Source of the DNA: Candidatus Roseilinea mizusawaensis
GTDB taxonomy: Bacteria; Chloroflexota; Anaerolineae; J036; Brachytrichaceae
Direction: 5' to 3'
DNA length: 64,000 bases
NCBI GenBank assembly: GCA_016841965.1
Contig: JAEANN010000046.1
Span: 1-64,000, forward strand
Part shown: positions 44,375-53,046 of the stretch, one piece after another
Position numbering within the stretch: the stretch's first letter is position 1
Layout: each line of letters begins with the position of its first letter
The notes under the pieces: model-generated
Databases searched by the model: none
Told to the model about the DNA's origin: nothing
Seen by the model: the letters and a program-made list of their open reading frames with translations, nothing else
Made by a program: the position numbers and the translations under genes

Positions 44375-45464
44375 ACGTGTATGCGCATGATTTGGGTCGC
44401 ATCGTGTACGCGCAGACGGCATCTGCCTGATGCGCGTTTGGCTTGCTGTGCGCTACCCCGCCCGAAGCGGCTTTTGCGTCTAGGCTCCACACTGGCTGCT
44501 TCACAGTCGCAGTCGTGTGCTTGATCATCAGAATGTTCGACGCGACGTGAACGAATCCCAGCCTGTCGAGTGCCGGCAACAACCAGCTCTGGTAGCTGGG
44601 CACGGTGCAGTAGATGGGGCGGCGGCTGACTCGTCCGCCCAGGTAAGCCAGCGAGTGCCGCAACGCTGCTTCTGCCTGATCTTCTGCGGATGGATGAAAC
44701 AGCATTTGCAACCCGTAGCCGCGGCGGCCGCGCCGGATTGTCACGTTGCCGATCAACTCTCCTTTGCTGAACAGGCTGAATCCATAATCGATGCGATGCG
44801 TCAGTCGGGTCAGGTCGGAGGTGGCCTCTGCGCGTTGCATCAGTTTTGGCACTGTGCGCAGCGCCAGCAACCGGATCAGCGGCTCGTCGCTGTCTTGTTG
44901 GGGCCGCAAGCCGGGCACGTTTGTCGGGGCTGTGTTGAGCTTTTCAGATACGCGCGGCAGTTTCAACACATCTTGATGAATGAGGGGGGTGAAGCCGGCG
45001 CTGCGTAACGCGTCGGCCTCGCAGATTCGATCCGAGCTGTCGTTGTCCGGCGCCTCAGCGATGACGTGTACGGCGCCGCGTTCGGCTGCGTAATTGACCA
45101 GGGCCTCTGCCAGATTGACCCATGCGGCGGCCATATCTTCAGTGCGCGGGATCGGCGCCATGTATACCAACGCAGCATAGCGTGATCTGGTCCCGTGGTG
45201 CGCTTCGCCGGGGGTAGCTTCGTTGTGAAGCGCATCTGCAGGGTCACTCAATAGTTGCACCAGCCCAAATGCTTCTGCGGCGTGATCGTGACTGCGCTGC
45301 ACCAGAACGGCGCGATTGTCAATGCCGCCGGCAGCGTACGAGCGAATCGCCTCGCGTAGTGGCGAGAGTCCATCGACAGCGGCCAGTTGGTAGGCCAGCG
45401 CGCGCCCCAGCGGGCTGAGCCGCTGCACCACACTGACATCGCGAATGTCGAACGCACGAACCAT
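44349..45464 (-). CDS. GNAT-like acetyltransferase-fold hypothetical protein
   Basis: The 371-residue soluble protein begins VRAFDIRDVSVVQRLSPLG, like the first helix of tandem GNAT proteins, and has a weakly GNAT-like beta-strand pattern (AALVYMAPI, WVNLAEALVNYAAERGAVHVIAEAP). No clear acetyl-CoA P-loop (Q/RxxGxG/A) is visible, so activity is doubtful. It is placed between pdxT and the R3H ATPase gene and overlaps the latter. A heptamer array lies directly upstream; no Shine-Dalgarno is evident. Confidence 0.6.
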   Translation of the reverse strand: MVRAFDIRDVSVVQRLSPLGRALAYQLAAVDGLSPLREAIRSYAAGGIDNRAVLVQRSHDHAAEAFGLVQLLSDPADALHNEATPGEAHHGTRSRYAALVYMAPIPRTEDMAAAWVNLAEALVNYAAERGAVHVIAEAPDNDSSDRICEADALRSAGFTPLIHQDVLKLPRVSEKLNTAPTNVPGLRPQQDSDEPLIRLLALRTVPKLMQRAEATSDLTRLTHRIDYGFSLFSKGELIGNVTIRRGRRGYGLQMLFHPSAEDQAEAALRHSLAYLGGRVSRRPIYCTVPSYQSWLLPALDRLGFVHVASNILMIKHTTATVKQPVWSLDAKAASGGVAHSKPNAHQADAVCAYTMRPKSCAYTYARNPNNR

Positions 45465-45470
45465 CGTCAC

Positions 45471-45505
45471 AACTCACAACTCACAACTCACAACTCACAA
45501 CTCAG
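45471..45505. repeat. Heptamer array B (AACTCAC x4, AACTCAG)
   Basis: Five units of 7 bp without indels between the acetyltransferase-like gene start and pdxT end. The pdxT stop codon (45490-45488) and its last two or three codons are inside the array. Confidence 0.95.
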
Positions 45506-46078
45506 TGATCCCCGTTTGCAGGCACGCAGAAACAGCGCATGCATCCGCGAATCGTGGGTCAGTTCAGGATGGAATGAGGTTGCCAGCAGGTTGTCCTGCC
45601 GCGCGGCCACAATCGTTCCATCATCAAGTGTGCACAACACCTGTACGGTCTGGCCCACGCTTTCGATGATCGGCGCACGGATGAACACCCCGGGAAATGG
45701 GCCATCGGCTAGGTCAGGGATGTTCAGATCGCAGGTGAAGGAATCGATCTGGCGACCGAACGCATTACGCTTGACCTTCACATCCATCAGCCCCAGAGTG
45801 ACTTGATTGCGGCCTACATCTTTTGCGAGGAAGATCAGGCCGGCGCATGTGCCCCACATGGGCCGGCCGCTCTGCGCGAATGCGCGCAGCGGCTCGACCA
45901 GTCCGAACTGTTTGGCGAGCTTGCCGAAGGTTGTGCTTTCGCCGCCCGGCATGATGAGTCCGTCCAGGCCCTCCAGATCGCGCGGCAACCGCACCTCAAT
46001 CGGTTCTGCGCCCAGTCGCGCCAGCATGTGCTCATGTTCGATAAAGTCGCCTTGCAGCGCCAGTACGCCGATTTTCAT
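45488..46078 (-). CDS. pdxT: Pyridoxal 5'-phosphate synthase glutaminase subunit PdxT
   Basis: The 196-residue class I glutaminase supplies ammonia to PdxS. GVLALQGDF at the start, nucleophile C78 in GTCAGL, and the His/Glu pair in SFHPELT near 170 are all present, as is the MPGGEST oxyanion motif. The last residues (SLSCEL) read through a heptamer repeat. The ATG at 46078 directly abuts heptamer array C and has no Shine-Dalgarno. pdxS lies upstream on the same strand. Confidence 0.95.
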   Translation of the reverse strand: MKIGVLALQGDFIEHEHMLARLGAEPIEVRLPRDLEGLDGLIMPGGESTTFGKLAKQFGLVEPLRAFAQSGRPMWGTCAGLIFLAKDVGRNQVTLGLMDVKVKRNAFGRQIDSFTCDLNIPDLADGPFPGVFIRAPIIESVGQTVQVLCTLDDGTIVAARQDNLLATSFHPELTHDSRMHALFLRACKRGSLSCEL

Positions 46079-46080
46079 GT

Positions 46081-46199
46081 GAGTGGTGAGTGGTGAGTAT
46101 TGAGTATTGAGTATTGAGTATTGAGTATTGAGCAGTGAGTATTGAGCAGTGAGTACTGAGCAATGAGTACTGAGCAGTGAGTACTGAGCAGTGAGTAGT
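46081..46199. repeat. Heptamer array C (GAGTATT/GAGCAGT/GAGTACT), 17 units
   Basis: 119 bp, exactly 17 units of 7 bp without indels. GAG is fixed in each unit and the last four bases vary. It lies between pdxS and pdxT and touches the pdxT start codon. Confidence 0.95.
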
Positions 46200-46228
46200 G
46201 CGTTGTCGGTGGCCAGGGTCGATCTGGC

Positions 46229-46274
46229 CACTGACTACTGACTATCTACTGACTATTGAATACTGACTACTCTG
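46229..46274. repeat. Heptamer array C2 (TACTGAC type)
   Basis: About six units such as CACTGAC, TACTGAC and TATTGAA, with one 4-bp insertion, running to within 3 nt of the pdxS stop. A GGCCAG/CTGGCC hairpin precedes it (46211-46229). Confidence 0.8.
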
Positions 46275-46276
46275 TG

Positions 46277-47254
46277 CTACCAGCCTCGCCCGGCGATGCG
46301 CTCGACTTCGGGCATGGCGCTGACGTTGATGCCGACCATTGGCTCGCCCAGGTTCTTGCTCACCTCTGCAACGATCTTCCAGTCGTTATAGTGAGTGGTG
46401 GCTTCGACGATAGCTTTGGCGCGCGCAGCGGGATCGCCGCTCTTGAAGATGCCGCTGCCGACAAAGACGCCATCCACGCCAATGTGCATCATCAAGGCGG
46501 CGTCGGCCGGCGTGGCAATGCCGCCGGCGGCGAACAGCACAACCGGCAGCCGGCCCAGGTCGGCGGTCTCTTCGACCAACGCATAGGGCGCTTGGATCTC
46601 TTTGGCATAAGCGAACAACTCGTCGCGCCGCATAGTCTTCAGCCGGCGAATCTCGCCGAGGATGGCGCGGGCGTGGCGCACGGCCTCAACCACATCGCCT
46701 GTGCCGGCTTCGCCCTTCGAGCGAATCATGGCCGCGCCTTCAGAGATGCGCCGCAGTGCCTCGCCCAGGTTGCGCGCCCCGCACACGAACGGCACGCCAA
46801 AATCGCGCTTGTCCACATGGTGTTCTTCGTCAGCCGGCGTCAGCACTTCGCTTTCGTCAATGTAGTCGATGCCAATTGCCTCAAGGATGCGCGCCTCGGC
46901 GAAATGACCAATGCGGCACTTGGCCATCACCGGGATGGTAACGCGCTCCATGATGCTCAGGATCAATGCCGGGTCGCTCATGCGAGCCACGCCGCCCTGC
47001 TTGCGGATGTCGGCCGGCACGCGCTCCAGCGCCATCACCGAGCAAGCTCCGGCTTCTTCAGCGATCACCGCGTGCTCAGGCGTCACCACATCCATGATGA
47101 CGCCCCCTTTCAGCATTTGTGCCAGTCCGCGCTTCAGTTCATCGGTGCCAACCCGCCGGCCATGCGCGCTCGTGGGCTGGCCGTTGACGCCGGCGCCGTG
47201 GTGGGGCGCATTTGCTGTGCCATTCCCGCTACCGTTTTGCTTGATGCTGCTCAT
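46277..47254 (-). CDS. pdxS: Pyridoxal 5'-phosphate synthase lyase subunit PdxS
   Basis: The 325-residue TIM-barrel enzyme builds PLP from ribose 5-phosphate, glyceraldehyde 3-phosphate and ammonia from Pdx[21 protein letters not shown] near 52, [35 protein letters not shown] and [14 protein letters not shown] are essentially family consensus. The N-terminus carries about 30 extra Gly/Asn-rich residues before the usual start. AAGGAG lies 10 nt before the ATG. pdxT follows after about 200 bp of heptamer repeats instead of the usual short gap. Confidence 0.96.
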   Translation of the reverse strand: MSSIKQNGSGNGTANAPHHGAGVNGQPTSAHGRRVGTDELKRGLAQMLKGGVIMDVVTPEHAVIAEEAGACSVMALERVPADIRKQGGVARMSDPALILSIMERVTIPVMAKCRIGHFAEARILEAIGIDYIDESEVLTPADEEHHVDKRDFGVPFVCGARNLGEALRRISEGAAMIRSKGEAGTGDVVEAVRHARAILGEIRRLKTMRRDELFAYAKEIQAPYALVEETADLGRLPVVLFAAGGIATPADAALMMHIGVDGVFVGSGIFKSGDPAARAKAIVEATTHYNDWKIVAEVSKNLGEPMVGINVSAMPEVERIAGRGW

Positions 47255-47410
47255 CTTCGCTGACTCCTTACTTATGCAATCGTGTTCGCCAACCTTGGCT
47301 AGGTCGGACGATTCAAACAATCTATTCGCCTAAAAATGATTCTACCATCCGCATGTCCCAAACCGACGCTTAATCCAAAACAGGGTCACACGCGTCTTGT
47401 GTGTATGCGG

Positions 47411-47416
47411 TACACT
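47411..47416 (+). promoter_or_regulatory. Probable -10 element before the UroD-family gene
   Basis: TACACT lies 10 nt before the ATG at 47427, with no Shine-Dalgarno. Confidence 0.4.
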
Positions 47417-47426
47417 TTTCTACGCT

Positions 47427-48497
47427 ATGCCCAAAGAAACCATGACCCCCAGAGAGCGTTGGCTGGCCGTTTTGAGGCGCGAAAAGCCCGACCGCGTGCC
47501 GATGGACTACTGGGCCACCGCCGAGGCGACCGACAAACTTAAGAAGCATTTGGGGTGCCGCACCCGCGAGCAGATGCTCGACAAATTGCGCGTTGACTAT
47601 CCCGTGACGGTCGGGCCAAAATACGTTGGCCCGAAGCTGCCGCGCATGACCGACGTGTTCGGCTGCAAGTATCGCAATGTGCCTTACGGCGAGGGGGAAG
47701 GAGCCGGCGTGTACCGCGAGGTGATCGAACACCCGCTGGCCCGTTTCACTTCGGTTGAGGAGATCGAGCGTGAATACACCTGGCCCAGCCCTGACTGGTA
47801 CGACTACCGCGCCATACCCAATCAGATCAAAGGCAAAGAAGATCATCCCGTTCGCGGTGGCGGCTCCGAGCCATTCCTCATCTATAAGAACCTGCGCGGG
47901 CAGGAGCAGGCTTTCATTGATCTGGTCGAGAACCCGGAGATTGTGCACTATTGCCTGGATAAGCTGTTCGATCTGGCATATGAAAACACGCGCCGCATCT
48001 ACGAAACGATCCCCGGCAAGGTCACGATCACCTATGTGGCCGAGGACATGGGCGGTCAGACCGACCTGATGTTCTCGCCCCGCCAGATTCATACTTTTTT
48101 GCTGCCGCGCATGAAGCGCATCATCGACCTGGCGCATGAGAACGGCGCGTATGTGTTCCACCACAACGACGGCAACTGCCGGCGCATCCTGCCCGACATG
48201 ATCGCCGCCGGCATCGATGTGCTGAACCCTATTCAGTGGCGCTGTCCCGGCATGGAGCGCGAGGGCCTCAAGCGCGACTTTGGCGACCGCCTTGTCTTCC
48301 ACGGCGGCGTGGACAACCAGTACACGCTGGCGTTCGGTTCGGTGGAGGAGGTGCGGCAGGAGGTGCTTGATAACCTGCGCATCCTGGGCGAAGGCGGCGG
48401 CTATATTCTCGCCCCCTGCCATAACATCCAGCCGGTCAGCCCGCCGGAGAACATCGTGGCGATGTACGAGACGTGCTACGAGCATGGGTGGACGTGA
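47427..48497 (+). CDS. Uroporphyrinogen decarboxylase-family protein (methyltransferase-like branch)
   Basis: The 356-residue TIM-barrel protein starts MTPRERWLAVLRREKPDRVPMDYW, typical of the UroD family branch that includes corrinoid:CoM methyltransferase-like proteins rather than heme-pathway HemE. GGVDNQYTLAFGS and GGYILAPCHNIQP match the C-terminal consensus; His/Cys in APCHNI could bind zinc. It may act on corrinoid-linked methyl transfer, which would fit the B12 uptake operon elsewhere in the window, but this is inference. Confidence 0.8.
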   Translation: MPKETMTPRERWLAVLRREKPDRVPMDYWATAEATDKLKKHLGCRTREQMLDKLRVDYPVTVGPKYVGPKLPRMTDVFGCKYRNVPYGEGEGAGVYREVIEHPLARFTSVEEIEREYTWPSPDWYDYRAIPNQIKGKEDHPVRGGGSEPFLIYKNLRGQEQAFIDLVENPEIVHYCLDKLFDLAYENTRRIYETIPGKVTITYVAEDMGGQTDLMFSPRQIHTFLLPRMKRIIDLAHENGAYVFHHNDGNCRRILPDMIAAGIDVLNPIQWRCPGMEREGLKRDFGDRLVFHGGVDNQYTLAFGSVEEVRQEVLDNLRILGEGGGYILAPCHNIQPVSPPENIVAMYETCYEHGWT

Positions 48498-48587
48498 ACC
48501 GAAGCAGGATAAATGGGCTGCCGGCCGATGTGCGCACCGAAAGCGCCGGTGTAACCTTTGCGGGCCGGCGGCATCGAAAACACTGCT

Positions 48588-48791
48588 ATGCCTATCTTTG
48601 AATACGATTGCCCCGACTGTGGCGACAGCTTCGAGAAGCTGATTCGCAGCACATCGTCAGACGTGAAAGTCGTTTGCCCCCGATGCGGCAGCGTCAAGGT
48701 CAGGCGCAAACTATCTGCGTTTGCCGCCTCAGTCAAAGGGGGAGGTGGTTCGGCTACATCCTCGGACTGCGGATCGAGCGGCGGAACCTGA
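48588..48791 (+). CDS. FmdB-family zinc-ribbon protein
   Basis: The 67-residue protein begins MPIFEYDCPDCG and has a second CPRCGS, forming a four-cysteine zinc ribbon (residues 8, 11, 31 and 34), then a Gly/Ser-rich tail. Family members are regulatory or unassigned. No strong Shine-Dalgarno is seen. A terminator-like hairpin follows about 50 nt downstream. Confidence 0.85.
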   Translation: MPIFEYDCPDCGDSFEKLIRSTSSDVKVVCPRCGSVKVRRKLSAFAASVKGGGGSATSSDCGSSGGT

Positions 48792-48806
48792 GGAATTCCC
48801 CGTCGC

Positions 48807-48825
48807 ATTCGGCCGTGAGCCGAAT
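48807..48825 (+). other. Short hairpin after fmdB
   Basis: ATTCGGC and GCCGAAT form a 7-bp perfect stem with a 5-nt loop, 16 nt after the fmdB stop. Confidence 0.45.
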
Positions 48826-48839
48826 CCCCTTGTTGTCAG

Positions 48840-48869
48840 ACCGCGCAGGTTTTTTGTGACCCGCGCGGT
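48840..48869 (+). terminator. Terminator-like hairpin downstream of fmdB
   Basis: ACCGCGCAGG and CCCGCGCGGT pair with one mismatch around a T-rich loop and are followed by TTCTGTTTG. 48870-49156 shows no further gene, only the DUF58 -10 element. Confidence 0.6.
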
Positions 48870-49143
48870 TTCTGTTTGTGAAGTAGCAGGTATCCGACAC
48901 CTCGAAGGCATCGGATATCTTACCTGTGCGTCTGCCGTGTCGTATATTGGCCATGACGAAGCGGCAGGTTCTTCATCTGCTGGTAGAGTTCGACCGGCCG
49001 ATGGGGTGTATTTTGGCCTGTTTGCCTTGCAGGATTATCTTGAGAACCTGCTGGGCTGCTCAGTTGGTCTTGTTCTCCGAGCCTGAAGAGTTGTTATGAG
49101 AACTGCGGCAGGTGTCGAAGGCGTAGGATGCCTGCCATTTTGC

Positions 49144-49149
49144 TATACT
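49144..49149 (+). promoter_or_regulatory. Probable -10 element before the DUF58 gene
   Basis: TATACT lies 7 nt before the GTG at 49157; no Shine-Dalgarno, so transcription would start at or next to the first codon. Confidence 0.5.
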
Positions 49150-49156
49150 CCCTCGC

Positions 49157-50536
49157 GTGACGCCGACCGCAAGCGGACGGATCAGGCTCAATTCCCGGCT
49201 GCTTCCCGTCTTCATCGGGGTGCTCATCCTGTTGCAACTCATCAGTCCCTGGCAGGGATGGATGATCCTGGCGGTGGGGCTGGGTGGCGCGTGGCTGATT
49301 GCCTGGCTGTGGGCGCGCGCCCTGGTGCGTGGTCTGGTTTTTCGGCGCGAGATGCGCTATGGCTGGGCGCAGGTGGGCGACCGGCTTGAAGAACGCTTCA
49401 CGTTGCGCAACAACAGCCTCGCGCCGGCCCTGTGGGTCGAGGTGGTCGATCATACAGCCATGCCGGACTATCAGACTGGCCGCGTCACCGGTGTGGATAG
49501 CCGCTCACAAACGCAATGGCGCACGCAGAGTGTGTGCACCCGGCGCGGTGTGTTCACCCTTGGCCCGACCACCCTGCGCACCGGCGATGTGTTCGGCATC
49601 TATAGCGTAACCGTCGAAGCGCCCAGCGCGACTACCTTGATGGTGTTGCCGCCGGTCATCCCGTTGCCGCGCATCGAAGTTGCGCCCGGTGGACGTTCTG
49701 GCGAGGCCCGTCCGCGTGCTAATGCTCCCGAACAGACTGTCAGCGCCTCGACCGTGCGCGAGTATTACCCCGGCGACAGCCTGCATCGCATTCACTGGTT
49801 GACCACCGCCCGGCGCGGATCGCTCTTCGTCCGGCTCTTCGACAACACGCCGGTCAGCCACTGGTGGATCATGCTCGACATGGATCGCGGCGCGCACATC
49901 GGTCAAGGGCAGGATTCAACCGAAGAGCACGCGATCACGCTGGCTGCGTCGCTGGCCGACGCCGGCTTGCGCGCCGGCCAGTCGGTCGGCCTGACAGCCT
50001 TTGGCGATGATCTTGTTTGGTTGCCGCCGCAAAACGGCGATCTACAGCGTTGGCGCCTGTTGCGTGCGCTGGCGCTGCTGCGTCCTGGCTCTGTCTCGCT
50101 TGGCGAATTGCTCGAGCGCGCCCGGCCTACCCTAAGCCAGTTTTCCAGCGTGATCGTCATCACGCCGGCGGTCGCGTTCGCAGACGCAGCCCGCGCGCCG
50201 GCATGGTTCGATCGCCTGCTGATGATGCAACGCAGGGGCGTTGTGCCCACTGTCTTGTTGCTCGATGCCGGCGCATATGGCGACGATGCCCAACCGCCGA
50301 CCGGTGGGTTCGAAGCGGATGCAGTCGGCAGACTCGCCCAGCGCGATCAGGCTGCGCGCGCGTCACAATTGCTGGCTGGGCTAGGCGTTGCCAGTCAGGT
50401 GATCGGGCGCAATGTGTTCGACCGGCCGGAGAGCAAGCCGGGCCGCGAAGGCGAATGGGAGTGGCACATTTTGCCCACCGGCATGGTCGCGCCGGTGCGC
50501 CAGCCCAGAAACGTCGACTGGAGAACTGTGCCATGA
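49157..50536 (+). CDS. DUF58-domain membrane protein
   Basis: The 459-residue protein has two membrane helices (about 14-55) and a cytoplasmic/extracytoplasmic DUF58 domain with the signature REYYPGDSLHRIHWLTTARRGSLFVRLF (near 197-225, quoted in parts: REYYPGD, IHWLTTARRG). DUF58 proteins usually form an operon with a MoxR ATPase and a transglutaminase-like membrane protein, as seen next. GTG start. The stop overlaps the next ATG by 4 nt (ATGA). Confidence 0.88.
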   Translation: MTPTASGRIRLNSRLLPVFIGVLILLQLISPWQGWMILAVGLGGAWLIAWLWARALVRGLVFRREMRYGWAQVGDRLEERFTLRNNSLAPALWVEVVDHTAMPDYQTGRVTGVDSRSQTQWRTQSVCTRRGVFTLGPTTLRTGDVFGIYSVTVEAPSATTLMVLPPVIPLPRIEVAPGGRSGEARPRANAPEQTVSASTVREYYPGDSLHRIHWLTTARRGSLFVRLFDNTPVSHWWIMLDMDRGAHIGQGQDSTEEHAITLAASLADAGLRAGQSVGLTAFGDDLVWLPPQNGDLQRWRLLRALALLRPGSVSLGELLERARPTLSQFSSVIVITPAVAFADAARAPAWFDRLLMMQRRGVVPTVLLLDAGAYGDDAQPPTGGFEADAVGRLAQRDQAARASQLLAGLGVASQVIGRNVFDRPESKPGREGEWEWHILPTGMVAPVRQPRNVDWRTVP

Positions 50537-52971
50537 GTGTCGTTCAAGGCGCAGTCGGCTGGCTGATGCGCCGGCTGGGATTCGCCACGCTGTTGATGCT
50601 GGCGATTCTGTTTGTGCCGCAATTCGTGCTGGCCTTCGTGCTCACGCAAAACATTCGCGGACTGGACAGTAACCTGTTGGTGGGCATGGCTGCGCTTGGG
50701 CTGGTCAGCGCGTGGTGGCTGGCGCGCACGTTTCGGCCGAGCCGACCTGGCTCACTCTGGGCGCTGCTGTTGGCATTGGGGATCGGGCTGCCGGCGGTCG
50801 CAGTGCGGGTGGGAGGATTGGCCGGCAAACTGCTGGCGCTGGGCGCGCAATTGGCCGATACCTATCGGGCGCTAAGCGTGCCGTTTGCCGATCCCGCGCC
50901 TTACCTCGAACAGGTTGCGTCCTCGCTGAGTGCATTGTCCGGCGACCTGGCAACATTGTGGGGCCGGTCACAGACCTGGTTGATCGAAGTCGCGCAGGGG
51001 CGCCCGGCCTTCGATCCGGTTGCGGCGGCGCTGGTATGGGCCTACGTGGTGTGGGGTGTGGCTGCCTGGAGCGCCTGGGCTGTGCGCCGGCACGCCAACG
51101 TGGTGTTGGGACTGGTGCCGACGGTGGCTGTGCTGGCCCTGACGGTGTTGTACGTCGGCGATGAGCCGCGCATGTTACTGGCGCCGTTGGGCGCAGGGTT
51201 GGCCCTGATGATCGTGATCGGCCAGGCCGGCCGAGAGGCGCGCTGGCGGGCCGCCGGCATGGACTTCTGGGAGGGCATGCGACTGGACATCACCATCTCG
51301 GCTGTCCCGTTGCTGATTCTGCTGCTCATCACGGCCAGCATTGTGCCCACGTTCTCGCTTGAGCGCGTGGTGCGCTGGACGCAGGAAATCTTCGTGCGTC
51401 CCGTTGCCGAGGAGCGCCCGGCCGTGCCTGAGTCGCTTGGCCTTCAGCCCCGTCCGCGCCCAGCCCGCCCGCTCGACAACTTGCAGGCGCCCGGCCTGCC
51501 GCGTCGCCATTTGATCGGGGCGGGGCCAGAGCTTTCGCGCGAGCTTGTCATGTACGTCAATACCAGCGACATGCCGATGCCGATGGAGGGCATCCCGCCG
51601 GAGTTGTATGAGGCCGGCGACATCCCGCGCCTGTACTGGCTGGGCAGCACCTACGACTTCTACAGCGGCCTGGGCTGGTCGACCAGCAGCACGCGCGAGG
51701 AACAATTCCTTGCCGGCCAGCCGCTCATCACCGAGACCATCACGGCAACCTTGAGCCAGACCCACCGGCGCGTGCGCCAGTCGTTCCTGTTGATGGACAA
51801 TCCGGCCGGCGTGATCTATGCCGCCGGCGTCTACGTGTCTGCTGACAGCGACTACACTGCAGCCTGGCGTTCCTTCGATGATCTGTTCAGCATCCGCGCG
51901 CCGGGTGTGACCGAATACCGCGTTGACTCGTATGTGCCCAACATATCCGAGTCGAAGCTGCGCGAAGCCGGCGCAAATTACCCCGACTGGATTCTGGAGC
52001 GCTACCTGAAATTGCCCGACTCATTGCCCGACCGGGTTCGTGCGCTGGCCCGCGATCTGACTGCAACGGCTCGCACGCCTTACGATCGCGCGCGAGAGAT
52101 CGAGGCGTATCTGCGCGGATATTCCTACACGCTGGACTTGCCGGCCCCGCCGATCGGCCGTGATGTGGTGGATTATTTTCTGTTCGACCTGAAGCGCGGT
52201 TATTGCGACTACTTTGCCACCTCGATGGTGGTGCTGGCGCGCGCCGCCGGCTTGCCGGCTCGTGTTGCGGTCGGCTATGCCACAGGCACATATGACCCGC
52301 GAGCCGCCCGTTACGCAGTGGTGGGCGCCGACGCACATTCATGGCCGCAGGTGTATTTTCCCGGCTATGGCTGGATCGACTTCGAGCCAACGAGCGCCCG
52401 GCCATTGATCGACCGGCCGGCCGATCCGCTCGAGTTCGATGTGTCCACACTCCCGCCTAGCGCGCCCACAGAGCCGATCACGGCGCAACGCATCCGCGCT
52501 GAGGGACAACGCATTGGCGGTCTGCTACTGATCGCGATGGCGCTCGTTTCGGTGGCGGCGGTGTGGTTGCTAGGCGATACCTGGCGCTTGAGCCGGTTGC
52601 CGCCGGAGCAGGCGATTGCGCGCCTGTACGGGCGCGTGTATCGACGCGGGCGAAAGCTGGGCGCGGGGTTCGCGCCGGGCGACACGCCCTACGAGTTCGG
52701 AGCAAGCCTTGACGAACGCTTGAGCGCGTTGATGGATGGGCGTGGCAACGCAGATGGTCAGGCCGACGCCCGCCTGGAGATCGATCGCGCTGAGTTGCGC
52801 AAACTGGTGGATCTGTATGTGCGCGCCAGCTATAGCCCGCATCCGCAGGATGCCGGCGCGCGCACCATGGCGATCAACGCCTGGCTGGCGGTGCGGCGCA
52901 ATCTGTGGCTGGCCTGGTTGCGCTACCGCCTCGTGCGCCGCAAGGCGCAGAGGCGGAGTGCTGAGGGATGA
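50533..52971 (+). CDS. TgpA-like membrane transglutaminase/protease homologue
   Basis: The 812-residue protein has six to seven N-terminal helices (to about 275), an extracytoplasmic transglutaminase-core domain, another helix (about 660-680) and a cytoplasmic DUF4129-like tail. The Cys-His-Asp triad is visible: RGYCDYFATSMVVLARAAG, GADAHSWPQVYFPG and WIDFEPT. It is translationally coupled to the DUF58 gene. The last codons and the TGA fall in short heptamers (GAGTGCT, GAGGGAT, GAGTGTT). No MoxR ATPase is adjacent. Confidence 0.88.
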   Translation: MSVVQGAVGWLMRRLGFATLLMLAILFVPQFVLAFVLTQNIRGLDSNLLVGMAALGLVSAWWLARTFRPSRPGSLWALLLALGIGLPAVAVRVGGLAGKLLALGAQLADTYRALSVPFADPAPYLEQVASSLSALSGDLATLWGRSQTWLIEVAQGRPAFDPVAAALVWAYVVWGVAAWSAWAVRRHANVVLGLVPTVAVLALTVLYVGDEPRMLLAPLGAGLALMIVIGQAGREARWRAAGMDFWEGMRLDITISAVPLLILLLITASIVPTFSLERVVRWTQEIFVRPVAEERPAVPESLGLQPRPRPARPLDNLQAPGLPRRHLIGAGPELSRELVMYVNTSDMPMPMEGIPPELYEAGDIPRLYWLGSTYDFYSGLGWSTSSTREEQFLAGQPLITETITATLSQTHRRVRQSFLLMDNPAGVIYAAGVYVSADSDYTAAWRSFDDLFSIRAPGVTEYRVDSYVPNISESKLREAGANYPDWILERYLKLPDSLPDRVRALARDLTATARTPYDRAREIEAYLRGYSYTLDLPAPPIGRDVVDYFLFDLKRGYCDYFATSMVVLARAAGLPARVAVGYATGTYDPRAARYAVVGADAHSWPQVYFPGYGWIDFEPTSARPLIDRPADPLEFDVSTLPPSAPTEPITAQRIRAEGQRIGGLLLIAMALVSVAAVWLLGDTWRLSRLPPEQAIARLYGRVYRRGRKLGAGFAPGDTPYEFGASLDERLSALMDGRGNADGQADARLEIDRAELRKLVDLYVRASYSPHPQDAGARTMAINAWLAVRRNLWLAWLRYRLVRRKAQRRSAEG

Positions 52972-52983
52972 GTGTTGTGTGGC
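52956..52983. repeat. Short heptamer run at the TgpA-like gene end
   Basis: GAGTGCT, GAGGGAT, GAGTGTT and GTGTGGC in 7-bp register; the stop codon (52969-52971) lies across units 2 and 3. Confidence 0.65.
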
Positions 52984-53046
52984 GGAGGAATCCACCCTGC
53001 GCCGACTTTGCGCCTCTGACAGCAAAGCCGGCACAAGGTGAGGGCC

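Noticed and set aside
50017-50532. N-terminal extension of the transglutaminase gene
   Set aside because: The extension overlaps the DUF58 gene out of frame; the ATG at 50533 overlapping the DUF58 stop is the normal arrangement and begins a membrane helix.
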